A DNA stretch of 64,000 nt from assembly GCF_004210375.1 (NCBI RefSeq), contig NC_134827.1, positions 99,170,672 to 99,234,671 on the forward strand, read 5' to 3'. The translations under genes and the position numbers were made by a program. Numbering within the stretch: position 1 is the first letter of the stretch; the number at the start of each line of letters is the position of its first letter. Positions 1 through 25,200 of this stretch are shown one piece after another. Below the pieces are notes generated by a model, which searched no databases, was not told the DNA's origin, and worked only from the letters and a program-made list of their open reading frames with translations. The DNA comes from Tachypleus tridentatus (lineage: Eukaryota; Arthropoda; Merostomata; Xiphosura; Limulidae).

Positions 1-1211
1 CTTCTGTATGAACTTCTAGAACTAGCTGTAGCATTTCAGTGTACAAACAACACCTATACAAACTTTATCAGTTGAATTACAGAATGCACAGCAAAATGCA
101 GGGTTCAGAAAAAATATGCTGACAGAAGTATTAATTATAGGTATTTAAAAGTTATTACATCATTAGAAAGAAGTCCAATTTAATTCATTAAAATAACTGT
201 CTTTAACTGTACAAGATTCATGCATGTTGTTCAGAGTATTAACAAGATCTTTATCATGTATAGTTACAGAATGTAAGGATCTCATCATTCTGTCTGTAAT
301 GTGTTGTATAGCTTCTATACTCTATATTCCACAAGCTATATGGACTAACCAACAACTCCACGAAATGTTATCCAACTTGTCTTAAAACCTATTCTGTTAA
401 TTCATAATTAAGAGCAGATGATGCAAGTGTCACAACTGACCAACCACTAAAAGGATATTTTCTAGTTATTTTAAAATCTAAAGAGAAACAACAGATTATT
501 CAACAGTACATACATTCTGGAAATATTTTACACAAATCTTTTGTTACCATCAGATTCTGAAATTGACGCCAAGTCCGAGTTTAACTTTGACAGTTTAGAA
601 GATGAAAGTAGTCAAACTCAGGCTCAGCATCAATTTCAGTCAAAACTGACAGCTGTGAGTTTACGATACCTGTTTCATGCCATTATTTCAGTGGTAAAAA
701 AAAACACAAAAAAACTGCTAAATTACACCACCAGTATACAGCCATATAACCAGAACATCCAGTAAATAACATACAATAGCCATAGAAGAAATAATTGCTC
801 ATATGTAATAAAATGGCCATCCCATTTCAGAAATGTTCAAACAACATCAGGACAAGTTAACTCATCTTCCCCAAAAGAAATGCAACATGCAGAAGTCATT
901 TTAACTTGTATTCATCAGTTAACAGGGTAAAATAAAGTGATATCTTCTAAAATATTATATGATAACCCTCTCCTAATCAAAGACGAGTCAATGATCTCTC
1001 CATATTTTCCTTCTCGCAAAAATATTGAGGTAAACTGTATGAAACTTAGTACAAACTTATCCAACACCATTTATTTTTGGTTTTAATATAACGTGATCTT
1101 GTATTTTTTTTGAAACAGTTTCAACACCTCAGTTTCCATCAACATTACCTAACTTTGTGACACGTATCAGTTTAATCTCATGACTGCAAACTTTGCAGAA
1201 AAGCTACTTAC
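1..1211. other. RPL5 intron 4 (partial), no recognised element
   Basis: This is AT-rich sequence downstream of RPL5 exon 4. I searched by eye for the next RPL5 exon, which should encode LLNRFGMDKIYEG or similar, and did not find it. Small open frames such as the one at 541-765 have no recognisable product. Confidence 0.6.
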
Positions 1212-13584
<12,373 letters not shown>

Positions 13585-14649
13585 ACTTTAGCATCTTCAA
13601 AATCATTGAAAACCCGACACAAAACATGACGAAATTACTTTATTTACGTTTGTCTTTAATATTAACATCACATACCTGTCGATTGAAATTTTACTAGTAA
13701 ATATACTTTTTCTGTATTATAGGTTAAATTATTCTTCACAGAATAAAAAATAGTGGCCGAGTTGTGTAAACTAATTAACTAAGTGCTTGTTGAAACTACC
13801 TTTTTAGGCTCTTATAATTAACATGTGAAATAATCTGTTTTTTATGCACAGACTGCTTTTTTCTCTAAGTGATATTAAGTCCAGGTTAAAAGAATATTTC
13901 ATCAGTGTTTTTATTCCTAAGTATTTTATTGCAGATAGTTTAACTTTTTCAGCATTTAGGATTTAAAATGTTTACAAGATAGAACTGATTTTATTTTTTT
14001 GAAGGCCTTATCTCAAAATGATGATCTTTTTCACCTTAATACTTGTAGCACCAAGCTCCTGTAAACGATTGTAAAAATGCAGTATTGTAGAATACGGAAA
14101 CATATAAATTGTTGTTTTGTCGTGTTTATTGAAAATATTAAGACTTGTTAGTGCATTAGATCCCTAGCTTCATTTTATTTTTTATTTATTTCTGGCTAAA
14201 AATTTAAAATACTGGCTAAAAGAAACAGCCGATCAAAGCTTTCAGAGTCACAAGTTTACGCTTTTCACTGGACAAAGAAAGCGAATTTACATGCTAACGT
14301 CACGTCTGTTTTCTTAGTTCAGTCTTTTACTAAATAACTGAAGAAGAGAACCTGCTTTTAGATATTGGGGTGTTTGGATCCTTAAGCCTTAAACAGCGGG
14401 AATGTTGTAGGTAGTAGCATCAATTGACGATAGCCAACGTTTAAGGGTTAAAATTTAAAGTAGAGGGAAGGAAGATTGTCGCTCTAAATGTTTTGTAGTA
14501 GAATGGGGTTACCAAATTTCTGGATAAGTGTTAATATTGTATTCACAGTGTTATTTATACAATAAACTTTTTAACTTTTTCAAAGTTGTCCAAATTTTTA
14601 TTCAACGCATACAATGTAATAATTCATTGTAAAATCTTTTATCATCCGC

Positions 14650-16140
14650 AGGTATATTTAATACTTGTTGGGGAAGCTAAATTTCCCAAGAATAAATCCT
14701 AGGGACACAAAATGTGTATACCAGCCATTGACTTAATACCTTGTGTATATTGAGTTTAAAGAAACACCAAAGAGAATGATTTTTTTCTGGATATGGAAGT
14801 ACTTACGACCCTAAAAGGAATGTTTATTCGTGGAGAGAAATAGATGACAACTTTAGGAAGAGTTCCTTGAACATAGAACTTACACAAATACTGAAGATGT
14901 TCTGGAATAGATGGACTGTGTAATAGGCTACACAATTCCTGGTACTGTTAACCATCTCAATAAAAAGCAGCTTAATTAATGGGAAACTGTTGTAGCTAAT
15001 TCAAACCAGTGGAAAATTGGGATATCTGTTTGGCTGAGTTCAAAGCTCAGAAGAGTACTGGATGCTTAAATGGTCAATTTGAACCAATTGCATTGAAAAG
15101 CATACCCAACGATGGCCTCTGCAAATTAAGAGGAATCCCCATATATGTGTTCACTGCAGGGCTCTCCAATGAACTTATGAAACAGTGCCTGGCAGTGATG
15201 GACATCTGGACTCTCACAGAAGCCATGTCTGTCTCAGTATGTCTTGAAGTAGCAATTTCCAGATGGCCACTAAAAAGCCTCCAGCAGTAAATCCACCAAG
15301 AAAGAGTGGAATGTAAGTACTTCTACTGCAGAGTTAAGCCAATCAGGGAATGACAACCAGTTCAGGATGCATCTGTGAGACAATACTAGCCTCCAGTGAG
15401 TTGGCAGGACCATCCAGGCCCTTCGGGGGTACATGTTGCCATAAGGTCCACCTGAAATACATCTACCACTGAAACCATCTGGACATCATGCTTTGCTTGT
15501 GAGCTTCTGGAGCACTGACAGAAGAACTGCCTGTACTTTATGACAATGCAAGGGTGACATTATGATTACTCCAGCCCACAGCAATAGATGCCCAGCAACA
15601 CCCAATGCTAGCACTTTGCCAATCATTAAAACCAACCTTTCGATCAGTAGGTCCGGGAATACCAGTAGATATTGTGACAAATGTTCTGGAAACTAACAGA
15701 ACCCAAACCAGGATTGGCCACTGATTTTGAGAGAGCACAGTGATAACCCCACATCAAGGAGTTTAGTGATCCAACCAGCTTTGTTAGGGGTTTGGTATGT
15801 GCTAATAAGGGTGTAAGAGCGAAAATCTGAGTTCTTTGTAGATAATGGAGTAGCAAGAGTGCTATCAATCTTTCAAGCCTTTCACGTTAGACCACCACTA
15901 TGGGCAGTAAATACCAGCTATTTTCTGGCAAACAATAGTATACTAGATGTTAGAGGAAATATAAAACCCCAACTTAAACCAGGAGTCTAACAGTGGTCAT
16001 TTCTGATCTTGGATCTGTAATAGGTATCCCTCAGATGAATATAATATGAAGTTCATTGACCAGTTTTACCTGTGAAATGGGTAAGAGAAAATCCGAGAAA
16101 TCCAATACCAATCAGAATGAACCCAGGAATGGTAAACCAC
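14650..16140 (+). mobile_element. Possible LTR-retroelement fossil with gag-like fragment
   Basis: The open stretch at 15009-15290 (93 codons) is followed by a short Cys-rich stretch near 15308-15350 that resembles a decayed Gag zinc knuckle. This suggests the remains of a Gypsy-like LTR element. No long terminal repeats are visible, and the copy is old and broken. Family assignment is weak; unrelated repeat DNA is possible. Confidence 0.25.
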
Positions 16141-16187
16141 GAGTGTATGTTGTTGAAGAAACAACAGTATCTTCACGTATAAAAATG

Positions 16188-16251
16188 TTTAGCGCAGAAT
16201 ATCCCTCGTGTAGCTTTGAGCGAAACTCAAAATAAACCAAACCAAACAAGT
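16188..16251 (+). repeat. SINE family A 3' tail fragment
   Basis: CCCTCGTGTAGCTTTGAGCG, then AAACTCAAAATAAACC: the 3' end and A-rich tail of family A, without core or head. Confidence 0.7.
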
Positions 16252-19173
16252 GTTTAATCGATATAAATTCTTGTGTGTCAGTGCAGTATAATATATATCA
16301 AAAAACGTTAGTATATGTGTGTGCGTGTTCCTTGTACATTTCCACAATTATTTATCAGTTAACACCAAACCTCACACACTGATACACGTCAAGAACGGAG
16401 GGCTTCTTTTAAAAAATCTCAAGAACCTTAAATATTCAAAAACTTGCAGCTCCCTCCAATAAAGAGCTTTCTCTAGCTAAGACAAAATTACAACATTAAA
16501 AATATAATTCACAATAGTATTGTAAGCTAAAGTAATAAACTTGAGGCTCTTGCAATACTAAGAGACGCAGTTCCGTTTTGACAGAGTGCGTTGATATTTT
16601 CAGCAGTTCGCGCGAATTACTTAAGTAGAAACTAAGTTTGTAATATTACTCACCGATTTTTGAACATTTCCTCAAGCAATATATAGATATATGTACGTTG
16701 CAAAACTCATGTAAATTGATTGACACGAGTGCTTGAAACGAACAACAAGACTTATATTCGAGTTTGTTTGTTTTTTCGTTCTCGCAGACGTGTTTTAGAT
16801 ATTTATTATGAAACTTAAATTTGTTGCAGGCCTTGACCAACATTTAAGATTAGACGTAAACAAGTATCGATTTATACATGTTTGTGTTTTTTTTTATTTT
16901 TAACGTGTAGAAATAAAAGAATCACTATGATTGATTGAATATATAAACATTTAATATTTATTCCTTCTTAATGAAAATATTAAACATTTCATAACAATGA
17001 CCTCCATAAAGATATACAGTAATTACAGAAGAAGTTAACATTACAACTTTAGAATGAAATAAGTTTATCCCACATTTTAAGTTGAGACTGCTGCATGTTT
17101 CACTGATTATTTGAAAAATACAAACTTTAACAAGAATTACAATTCGTTTACATAGCAATATAAATGACAATCAAATGAACAAAAATGTATTAATTATATT
17201 TACCATAAGATACTAGTATCAGTCCTATTACATTCTTAAACACTAGATTATTTACCTGATATTAATGTATGCGTTTGTGTTCATATTATATTTAATCTTA
17301 CACGGTACACGACAAAAACAATACTTACACATAAGACAGTATAGACCTACAACATTATATATGACAAGAGAATTTTTTTAAAGAAGGTAAAACTGTTTCA
17401 CTGTATTCATCAAACTTTCTGATAGTAATTTTCTTCAACAAGCACTATAATAAATATCTGGATTTTAAGAACTAGTCATGAAACTAAAGAGAACAATTCT
17501 GCAGTCACTCACCTCTTTAACGAACTAACTCATAAGATCACACATCAACTTCCACTAACCTACTCATTTTTATTACAAAATAAATCCATCATCAAATATA
17601 TATTTGAACTTTATATTCACAACGGCTAATGCTAGTGATAATTTGTACTACATTTCTGTTGGGTACCATAAAATGACCACTGATGTTATAAATTTTGATT
17701 TGCACCACAGGGTTACTTGACCCTAATAACAGGCGCTTTTAGTTAATTTGTTTATTCAGATGTATCTATTAGAAATATGTAATACATCCCACTTTTACTA
17801 ACAGATTAAAGATGTTTTTCCACTGCCAGCCCCTTCAGGAATTTCGACTAAACTTTACTGATTATAAGGTAACTCATCAAATACACAACAAATATAATAA
17901 ATTCGTGTAACATCATTTAGATTATACATTTATAGATATATACTTCTAGAGTTTTTCATATATGATTTTTAAAAATGTATATAATTTTAATATCACTTAC
18001 ATAATTTTTATTTTCAATAATAGTTTTAAGCAGTGTTTTAACATTTTAAAACAATTTATTCTGTGTGCATATACACATGATGAATTTTACCCCTCATCTT
18101 TTTTTCACGAGATGGCGTTGTTAACAAATTAATATTAAGTTTATTAAAAACACTTCCAGTAGTTTTTCTCTACCTGAGGAAATGATGAATGAATTAATAC
18201 AGCTGGGAAGTTTATATAAATCCAAAAGTTACGTTAACTATCTTATTTCACGATTTTCAAACTATCATCTACTACAATACAATAATATATTTTTATTTTT
18301 GTGTTTTTAGTTCTAATGATTTCACACCTATTAATACTTATTACAGGTGTACCTAAACAGTTTCAGATTTTTATTTCACACAACCAAGGAACTTTTACTT
18401 TATAACATTCTCACAGTGATGTACTGTTAGCCTTTTACAAGAAAGCAAACCTACAACAATTCAGTGGTCCTCTCTGGATTAGTACTTCACTGGTTACCTA
18501 TACCTAAATATATCATTAAGTCAGTAATTTCCCATACCAACAGTAATGATGAAATGACCACGTAAAAATATTTAATCACATTTTCTATAAATCACCTAGA
18601 AATTTAAAATTCTAACCACACAGTTTTGATAATGTTGTTTCATAAATCATTACAATATTTTTGGTACGTTAAAGTCTACACTGACTCTAAAAACTAAAGT
18701 AATTTTTTACATCAAGATATCATTTTGCCTCAAACAACTTCCTTTTGTCTTGTTGATTTTTCTATACACTCTAGGTTACTTCTACATTGTTTACTTGCAG
18801 AAACTATAAATTGGGAAATTTTTCTAAATTACAGTAAATGTAATACTGTAATGAAAGAATGTTTTCCTATTTCATGTTTAATGCATGGCCAACTCATTAA
18901 ACAAATGTGGATATACAAGATCATACAAAACTTGTTACTAGGTTATGTTATTTATATGGACATTTCATACCCAGAATACTTTCATATAACGAACATCTTT
19001 ATATACATAGATGCGTAATAATAAAAATTGAAATATACAGCAAACATTGATAATAAAACTGGTACCACATTATCACTTTGTACACATCTTGCAGTTGTCT
19101 AATGAAGGTTTAGAAATTACAACATCTTCAACACACAAATCAACAAATTTAGACATCATGTAGGAATATATAA

Positions 19174-19260
19174 CTATTTGCTGTTCTCTTTTGATGGCTG
19201 AGATGAAGCTTGTACAGATTCATCTGCAAACAGTGGATTTTGAACCTCCATCTCACCAGT
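19174..19260 (-). CDS. NPDC1: NPDC1 exon 7 (C-terminus and stop)
   Basis: The acceptor TTTTGTAG precedes ACT GGT GAG. It encodes TGEMEVQNPLFADESV, then QASSQPSKENSK and TAG at 19176-19174: 87 nt, 28 residues. The GEMEVxNPLF motif is the most conserved C-terminal feature of NPDC1 proteins and directly follows ECPGLAP of exon 6 in phase 0. Confidence 0.93.
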   Translation of the reverse strand, partial: TGEMEVQNPLFADESVQASSQPSKENSK

Positions 19261-22200
19261 CTACAAAAGAAGATAAATTAATAAGACTGATTCATGTGTT
19301 ACTGGAAATTCGTGATTTGATACAAGCATCTGACAGCCGTAATGGATTTACTGTTATACATTTATTTTAATATCTGTGTTTGTTAAATTTATATTGCAAA
19401 AGTTCTACCTATTCTCTATACTTGTAGAAGATTTTCAAGTGTAAAAATTAATAATACATGTTTTATGAAAGCACCAGTGTATCTTCAAATATTGTTGCTA
19501 AATGAACTTAGGAGAATCTCACCCTAAAAGTTTATAAATCGATGCACCAAGAGACAGTTTCATGTTGTTGGTTTGGTAACTGGTGTACTGTAAGCCTCGG
19601 AAACTACAGATATTTGACCAGAAGCATTTACAGCTTTCGAATATTACAAAGTATTTAACTCCAGTGAATTAACTTTGGACATCAGCATTTCAATGAGGAC
19701 ACCAGGTATCTTCATTGGAGAAAAGTCAGCTTGTAAGTGGCATGAGGCCAGCCAAAAATAGAAAGTTAGCTAGCAAGCCATTAAGCGAAGTGTGCCAATA
19801 TCAACTCAGAATCAATTCACTCATCGTGAACTGTTGATAAAATGTACAGTTCCATACCAGAAAGAAGAGTCAGTAAGATTTGTAAGTTTATAAAACTTTT
19901 GTATATAAATTAGTTAATAATCATTATTATAAATTGTATCATTGTTTGTATAGTAAATTATATTTGCATTAAGAAAGAAAATTGTCTCTATCACTCTCTT
20001 TGGCAAATATAATAAATTTGATACACATCAACAATCAGTTCATTTCTAAATTAAAATTTCAGGTTATTTGAAATCATAATATAAAACATAATAAACTGGA
20101 GACTCATCCGAGATAAATTATAATACGCAACATAGCATGTTGAGAAAACTGTATTCTGAAGCATATTAAACTTACTAGATTTTTATTATGAGTAAAATAA
20201 TTCTGTGGGTATCAGTTCTTTCTTAACTCCTGTAGTTCTATATAAACAATGAATGGGCTGAAAAGTATGCTCAATGAACAGTATCCATTGCAGGTGGCCA
20301 AGTTAACCTACAGTGTACTTGGTGAATGAAATACTTATACTACTATTGGAAAAATAATTAAATGTATTAGGTATTTGGTTTGACTGGTACAGGTAGTCAA
20401 AGAATGTTTGGACACCTTTACACACCTATCTAATAATTCCTTTCAGTACACACTGTAAATGGTGAAAACATACTAGCCCAGATACTGCCAATTTGACTTG
20501 TTTTGATTTATTGAATGATTTTTCATGACAACAAATCTTGTCAGGGGGAAAGTGTAATTAATAATCTATCTATCCATGTTCTAAATTTAAACAATTGTTT
20601 CTTATAAGAAAAAGGCATTTTATACAGCAGCATGACTCAGTAATCTTTACATGAAAGTGAGAATCACTGAGAAAACTATAAATATTTTCACAATGTTATC
20701 AAAGGGATAAAACAGATTAATCAAAATGCTCTTGAATCCAAGATAAACTTGGATTAGGGTTCTCACAAATGCAACTGAAGACCTACTTAATGTAACTTTT
20801 CAAGTCAGACAAAAGATTTTTAATTTTCACGTTTATCATACACACAGACATACATAAACAAACCAATAAATATTAGATTTTTGTCTACTATTTAAGCAGT
20901 AGCAAAATTCTTCAAGTTGATTGAAAGCAATTTCAACTTGCGTTTCCAAGCGAAATCAAAGTTTATTCATACTCAATATCAGTTATCTGCTATTATTTTA
21001 GTAATAATAGCAAATAAATTATTGCATAGTGCACTTTCCATGCCACATTTATCATCAGATACGTACCGGTGCTAAGCCAGGACATTCATAAACGGTGTAG
21101 GCACCCTCTTCATTTTCTTCTTCAGACTCAACATCTGAAGCGGAAGTAAGTCGACCCGAACTGGATCTTCAAACAAAGACATAAACGTAATCATGAGTGC
21201 ACCTTAGATTGAAATGAATATATTTGTAATGAATGTAGAACATACAAAAACAGCTCCAAATGTCACCTTACGTTCATGTCGAAGGATTAACAAGTAACGA
21301 AATGCATCATTATCGACGTTGTAATTTATGATTGATGTGACTAAATTTTTTTTTTTTATCACATTCATTTAAGTTTAGGTAAATGTTTTAGTCTTCCTTT
21401 TTAAAAACATAAAATATGGAACAGAAGTATATTATATCAAACACAATTTGATAACATGTTGAATTACAGCAACTCAGAACAAGTTATTTCTGTAAACCAG
21501 TGTTTCACCTTTATCTGATAAACAATGTATTCTACCTGTAAATCTAGAAAATAAACAAAACAAACAAATTGTTTGTCTGAATAATTGTAAAAACGAATTC
21601 CAAATTATTTGTAACACTGATAATATGAGTAATGGTCAGGGCACAAAAGAAACACTACTTTTAAAACAGCGTGATTCCTACTGCTGAGCATGGGAAGTTT
21701 ATAACCCGAGATTTTGTGTCCATTTAAATCCTGACCACAAAGGTTTGAAACAAGAAACTTCTAAACATTTCAGCATCGTGGGAAATAAGGAGACCAAAGA
21801 TATGCTATGCACTGAGGAAAGTTTGTTGGTACGTAAGATGCATCCTGAATAAAACTCTTAAGTTTTTAGAAACTTTATTCCATCTATACATCATCATGTA
21901 ATTCAAGAATAAGAAAGAACCTGTTGGTCAGTCTTGGCCACCCCATCCACATATTGAACTCTAAAGTAAAAATAAACCACTCAAAGCCAGTCCTCATCAT
22001 TCAAATATTAAGTCTTTCCTCAGACCCCCTTAAGTTAACTGCATCTAGCACATCTGAAAGCAATCCATTCCAAAGACCAACCACCCTGTTAGATAAAATA
22101 AAGCTGTCTTACGTGAAGATGGTTACTACCCTGACAAAACTGATATTTAAAAAAGATGATACATCAACACTAAAAATTCCCTTTACAATCTTTAACACCC

Positions 22201-25200
22201 CAATCAGATTTCCTCTGACTTTTTAAGAGAAAACAAATTCAGAAATCTTAACCTATCCCTGTATGACAAACATTATGTCCCAGGTATTATCATAGTAGCC
22301 CTACTCTGAACCCTTTCAGACCATTTAATATTTCTCTAAGGTTAAGAGTCTAAGAATAAACATAATGCTCCAGATGTGTCCTAATCAGTGACCTATGCAA
22401 TGACATTATAACCTTTTTAGATTTGAATTTGATATTTCTATAAATATAGTCTAAAATCCTATTTGCTCTGCCACTAACAAAAGCACATATCATTTGGAAT
22501 GTCTTAGAGACTGATTAACCAGAACAACAATAGTTTATTTTCTTTATTCTATAAAATCATTAAGACTATTCCCTTCAAAATTATACTCATGATTCCAACT
22601 GAGATATAGCACATAGATTATGCTACTCGTATATTGCATTTCACGTAAAGCTAGGCCAAAGTGAAGGCAGATAATTAATGTTACCCACTGTCAACTGCTG
22701 AACAATAACACTGACTGTCACACCATAACACCTCCACAACTGAAAGAACAAGCATATCTGATGACAAGATTTGAACCTGTGACAAACAAATTGTGAGTCA
22801 AGTGTCCTAACCATCAGGACATGCCAGGCATAAATTATCTTGAATTTATTTTAATTAACAGTCATCTGCCTTTTATTTTCTTAAACTACAAAATATTTAG
22901 AATCCTTTTATAAAGCAGCAGCATCTTTATCAAAAACAATACCTAAAACTTAAACATCATCAGTAAATTTAAATAATTTATTGTCCATTCTTTAATCTAC
23001 ACCATTGAAGTAAATAAGAAAAGAGCAAAGGTTCTAACACTAAGCCTTGAGATATCCCACTCGTTACAAAGATGGTATGTATAAGAGGCTTGGGAGGTTT
23101 AACTTCCCAAAATAAGACATCCCTCATGAGGCATTATTTTTATCAACTCAAAAATATTGTACAGTATTTCTGAAGAAAGAGAGAGACTGAAAACATGTAT
23201 GTGAGTCACTGTGGAGAATTTATCTTATCTACTTAGGAACATGAATTGATTCATCCCACTTGTGACAAAATAACCTACTCAGATGAAAGACTCAATCGCC
23301 ACCCACATCGAGCTTGACTAAACTCTATTTATAAGAATCCTCTCCTTTCTTCAGTCTGGTCAGTTTTCTATCCAATGAAGCAATATGTCCTCCACAACTA
23401 GAGAGAAATTTTTAACAAATCTTTTATGTGGCACCTTGTCAAACTCTTTCTGAAAATCTAAACACACTAAATCTACACCTGAATTCTCACCTAAATAGGC
23501 AGTGACCTGTTCAAAGTATGCCAAAAGATTAGCAAGGCAAGGTTTTCCACTACTGAAACCATACTGACAGTATTCTAAAATGGTATAACTTACAGAAGTA
23601 TATCAAATAAATTATCCATTGTTCACGACTTTTTTTTTTTTTTTTTTTGGTGGATGGGGATTAAAATAGTGTTCATTATGTTCATCTGGGAAACAGTTCA
23701 TCTGAGGTGTGAATTTAATGGAACTATGTCAGCAAACAGTTCTTACCTCCACTTTATTTTTGTAAAACAATACAAGTTATTTACATAATGATTAACAGTT
23801 TTTACCTCCTCTTGTAAAATGCTTAAACATTTCTTATAAAGGCTCTATAGGACATTTAGTTATAATATGTGTCACAAATGTAGTTGAAAATGTAAGAAAA
23901 ATAAGTATTTTATCAAATCTGATTGTTTAAACATGCATGTTCTGAACTGCAGAGGTGAAGTTTTTAGAAGCGCAATTTTCAAAGTATCATGTGCCTTCAG
24001 TCATTCTCTTCCTCTCAATAAGTAACATAACTAAAGAAAGGGCAACACTACACACCTTGAAAAAAACAAATAACAAAATTCTTTACATTCTGCCGATCAA
24101 TTGTAAATCCCCAAAATGTGAGATACTGAATACAATTAGCATTATTTAAGTACAATCATTGTATTATTTTTGTTTGTTTTTAATTTCATGCTGAGCTACT
24201 CGATAACTACCTTCACTAGCTATTACTAATTTAGAAAAGATGGATTAAAGGGAAAAAGGCTATAGAATATTATCCACTGACAACTGTTTGGTTACTCTTT
24301 TACCAATAAAAAGTGGAATTGACTATCACATTATAATGCCCCATGGCTGAAAGAGCAAGCACAATCACCAACAGGACTAGAAGTCATGATCCACATCTTT
24401 CAAACCACTTGTATCAATATGTTGCGAATGATAAAAAAAAAAAAAACAACACGTAGTGAATATTCTATCACCATATCAGTTCATAACACCACCAAGAGTA
24501 AAGCTATTAAAAACAGATTTAGTACAAACCCTTCAAGAAAAAAAGAACTACAAAACAAATATATACAGTTCTCTGATGGGTTACTGGTAAGTTTATAGAC
24601 TTACAAGTTAAAATCGAAGTTCGGCCCCTGTAGTGAACAGAATACAGATAAGCAACAATACAGCTTTACGTGAAAGAAATGACAACATGAAGGTATCATC
24701 AACTTGAAATGTACGTGTTTCACATTTGTTTAGTTTTATATTTTGTTATGTTTCTTCTTTTTTTTTGGCAGATGTACACCAGGTTATCACCAGCTTTGTT
24801 CACAGTTTGTATATCTTCACAAATGTTCAAGACTTACAAACATAAAGTTATTTATTTACTTTATGGGAATAAAACTTAAGAGAACAGTACTTTAAAACAA
24901 AAGACTAGCAGTTGTCGAAGGAAATACCTAAAATTCGCAAAAATAGTCAAGCATTCTTAATGTTTGGCAAGGCAAGACTGAAATAGCTTAGAAAAACAAC
25001 CTAACTCTTCTGACAAAGCATTCAGCAAACAGCTGAGAGAACTGTTTAATATGAACTCTTGACAATGTATGATACACAAGCATAAAAAGAAGAATATATG
25101 CATTATGCTTTACATAATTCAATCTTGTAAAAACAAGGCAAGTCATTAATTCAAATCATTGTACTCACTTCTCTACAGTCAACATCTGTTGTTTCTGATG

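Larger units (their letters stand above)
13585..19173. other. Intergenic region, RPL5 upstream to NPDC1 3' end
   Basis: The RPL5 promoter should lie at about 13585-13800, although no TATA box is obvious. The region also holds a weak retroelement fossil (about 14650-16140), a SINE tail (16188-16251) and otherwise AT-rich sequence. The 3' UTR of NPDC1 must occupy some of 18.3-19.17 kb. I see no further exon. Confidence 0.6.

Noticed and set aside
229-290. Possible C/D-box snoRNA on the minus strand in an RPL5 intron (ATGATGA and CTGA boxes about 55 nt apart)
   Set aside because: RPL5 introns host snoRNAs in vertebrates, but no terminal stem forms here and no recognisable rRNA guide stretch lies before the D-like box.
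15486-15868. Overlapping minus-strand open frames with Leu-rich sequence
   Set aside because: They overlap each other in different frames, have no recognisable motif, and lie opposite the suspected retroelement fossil.
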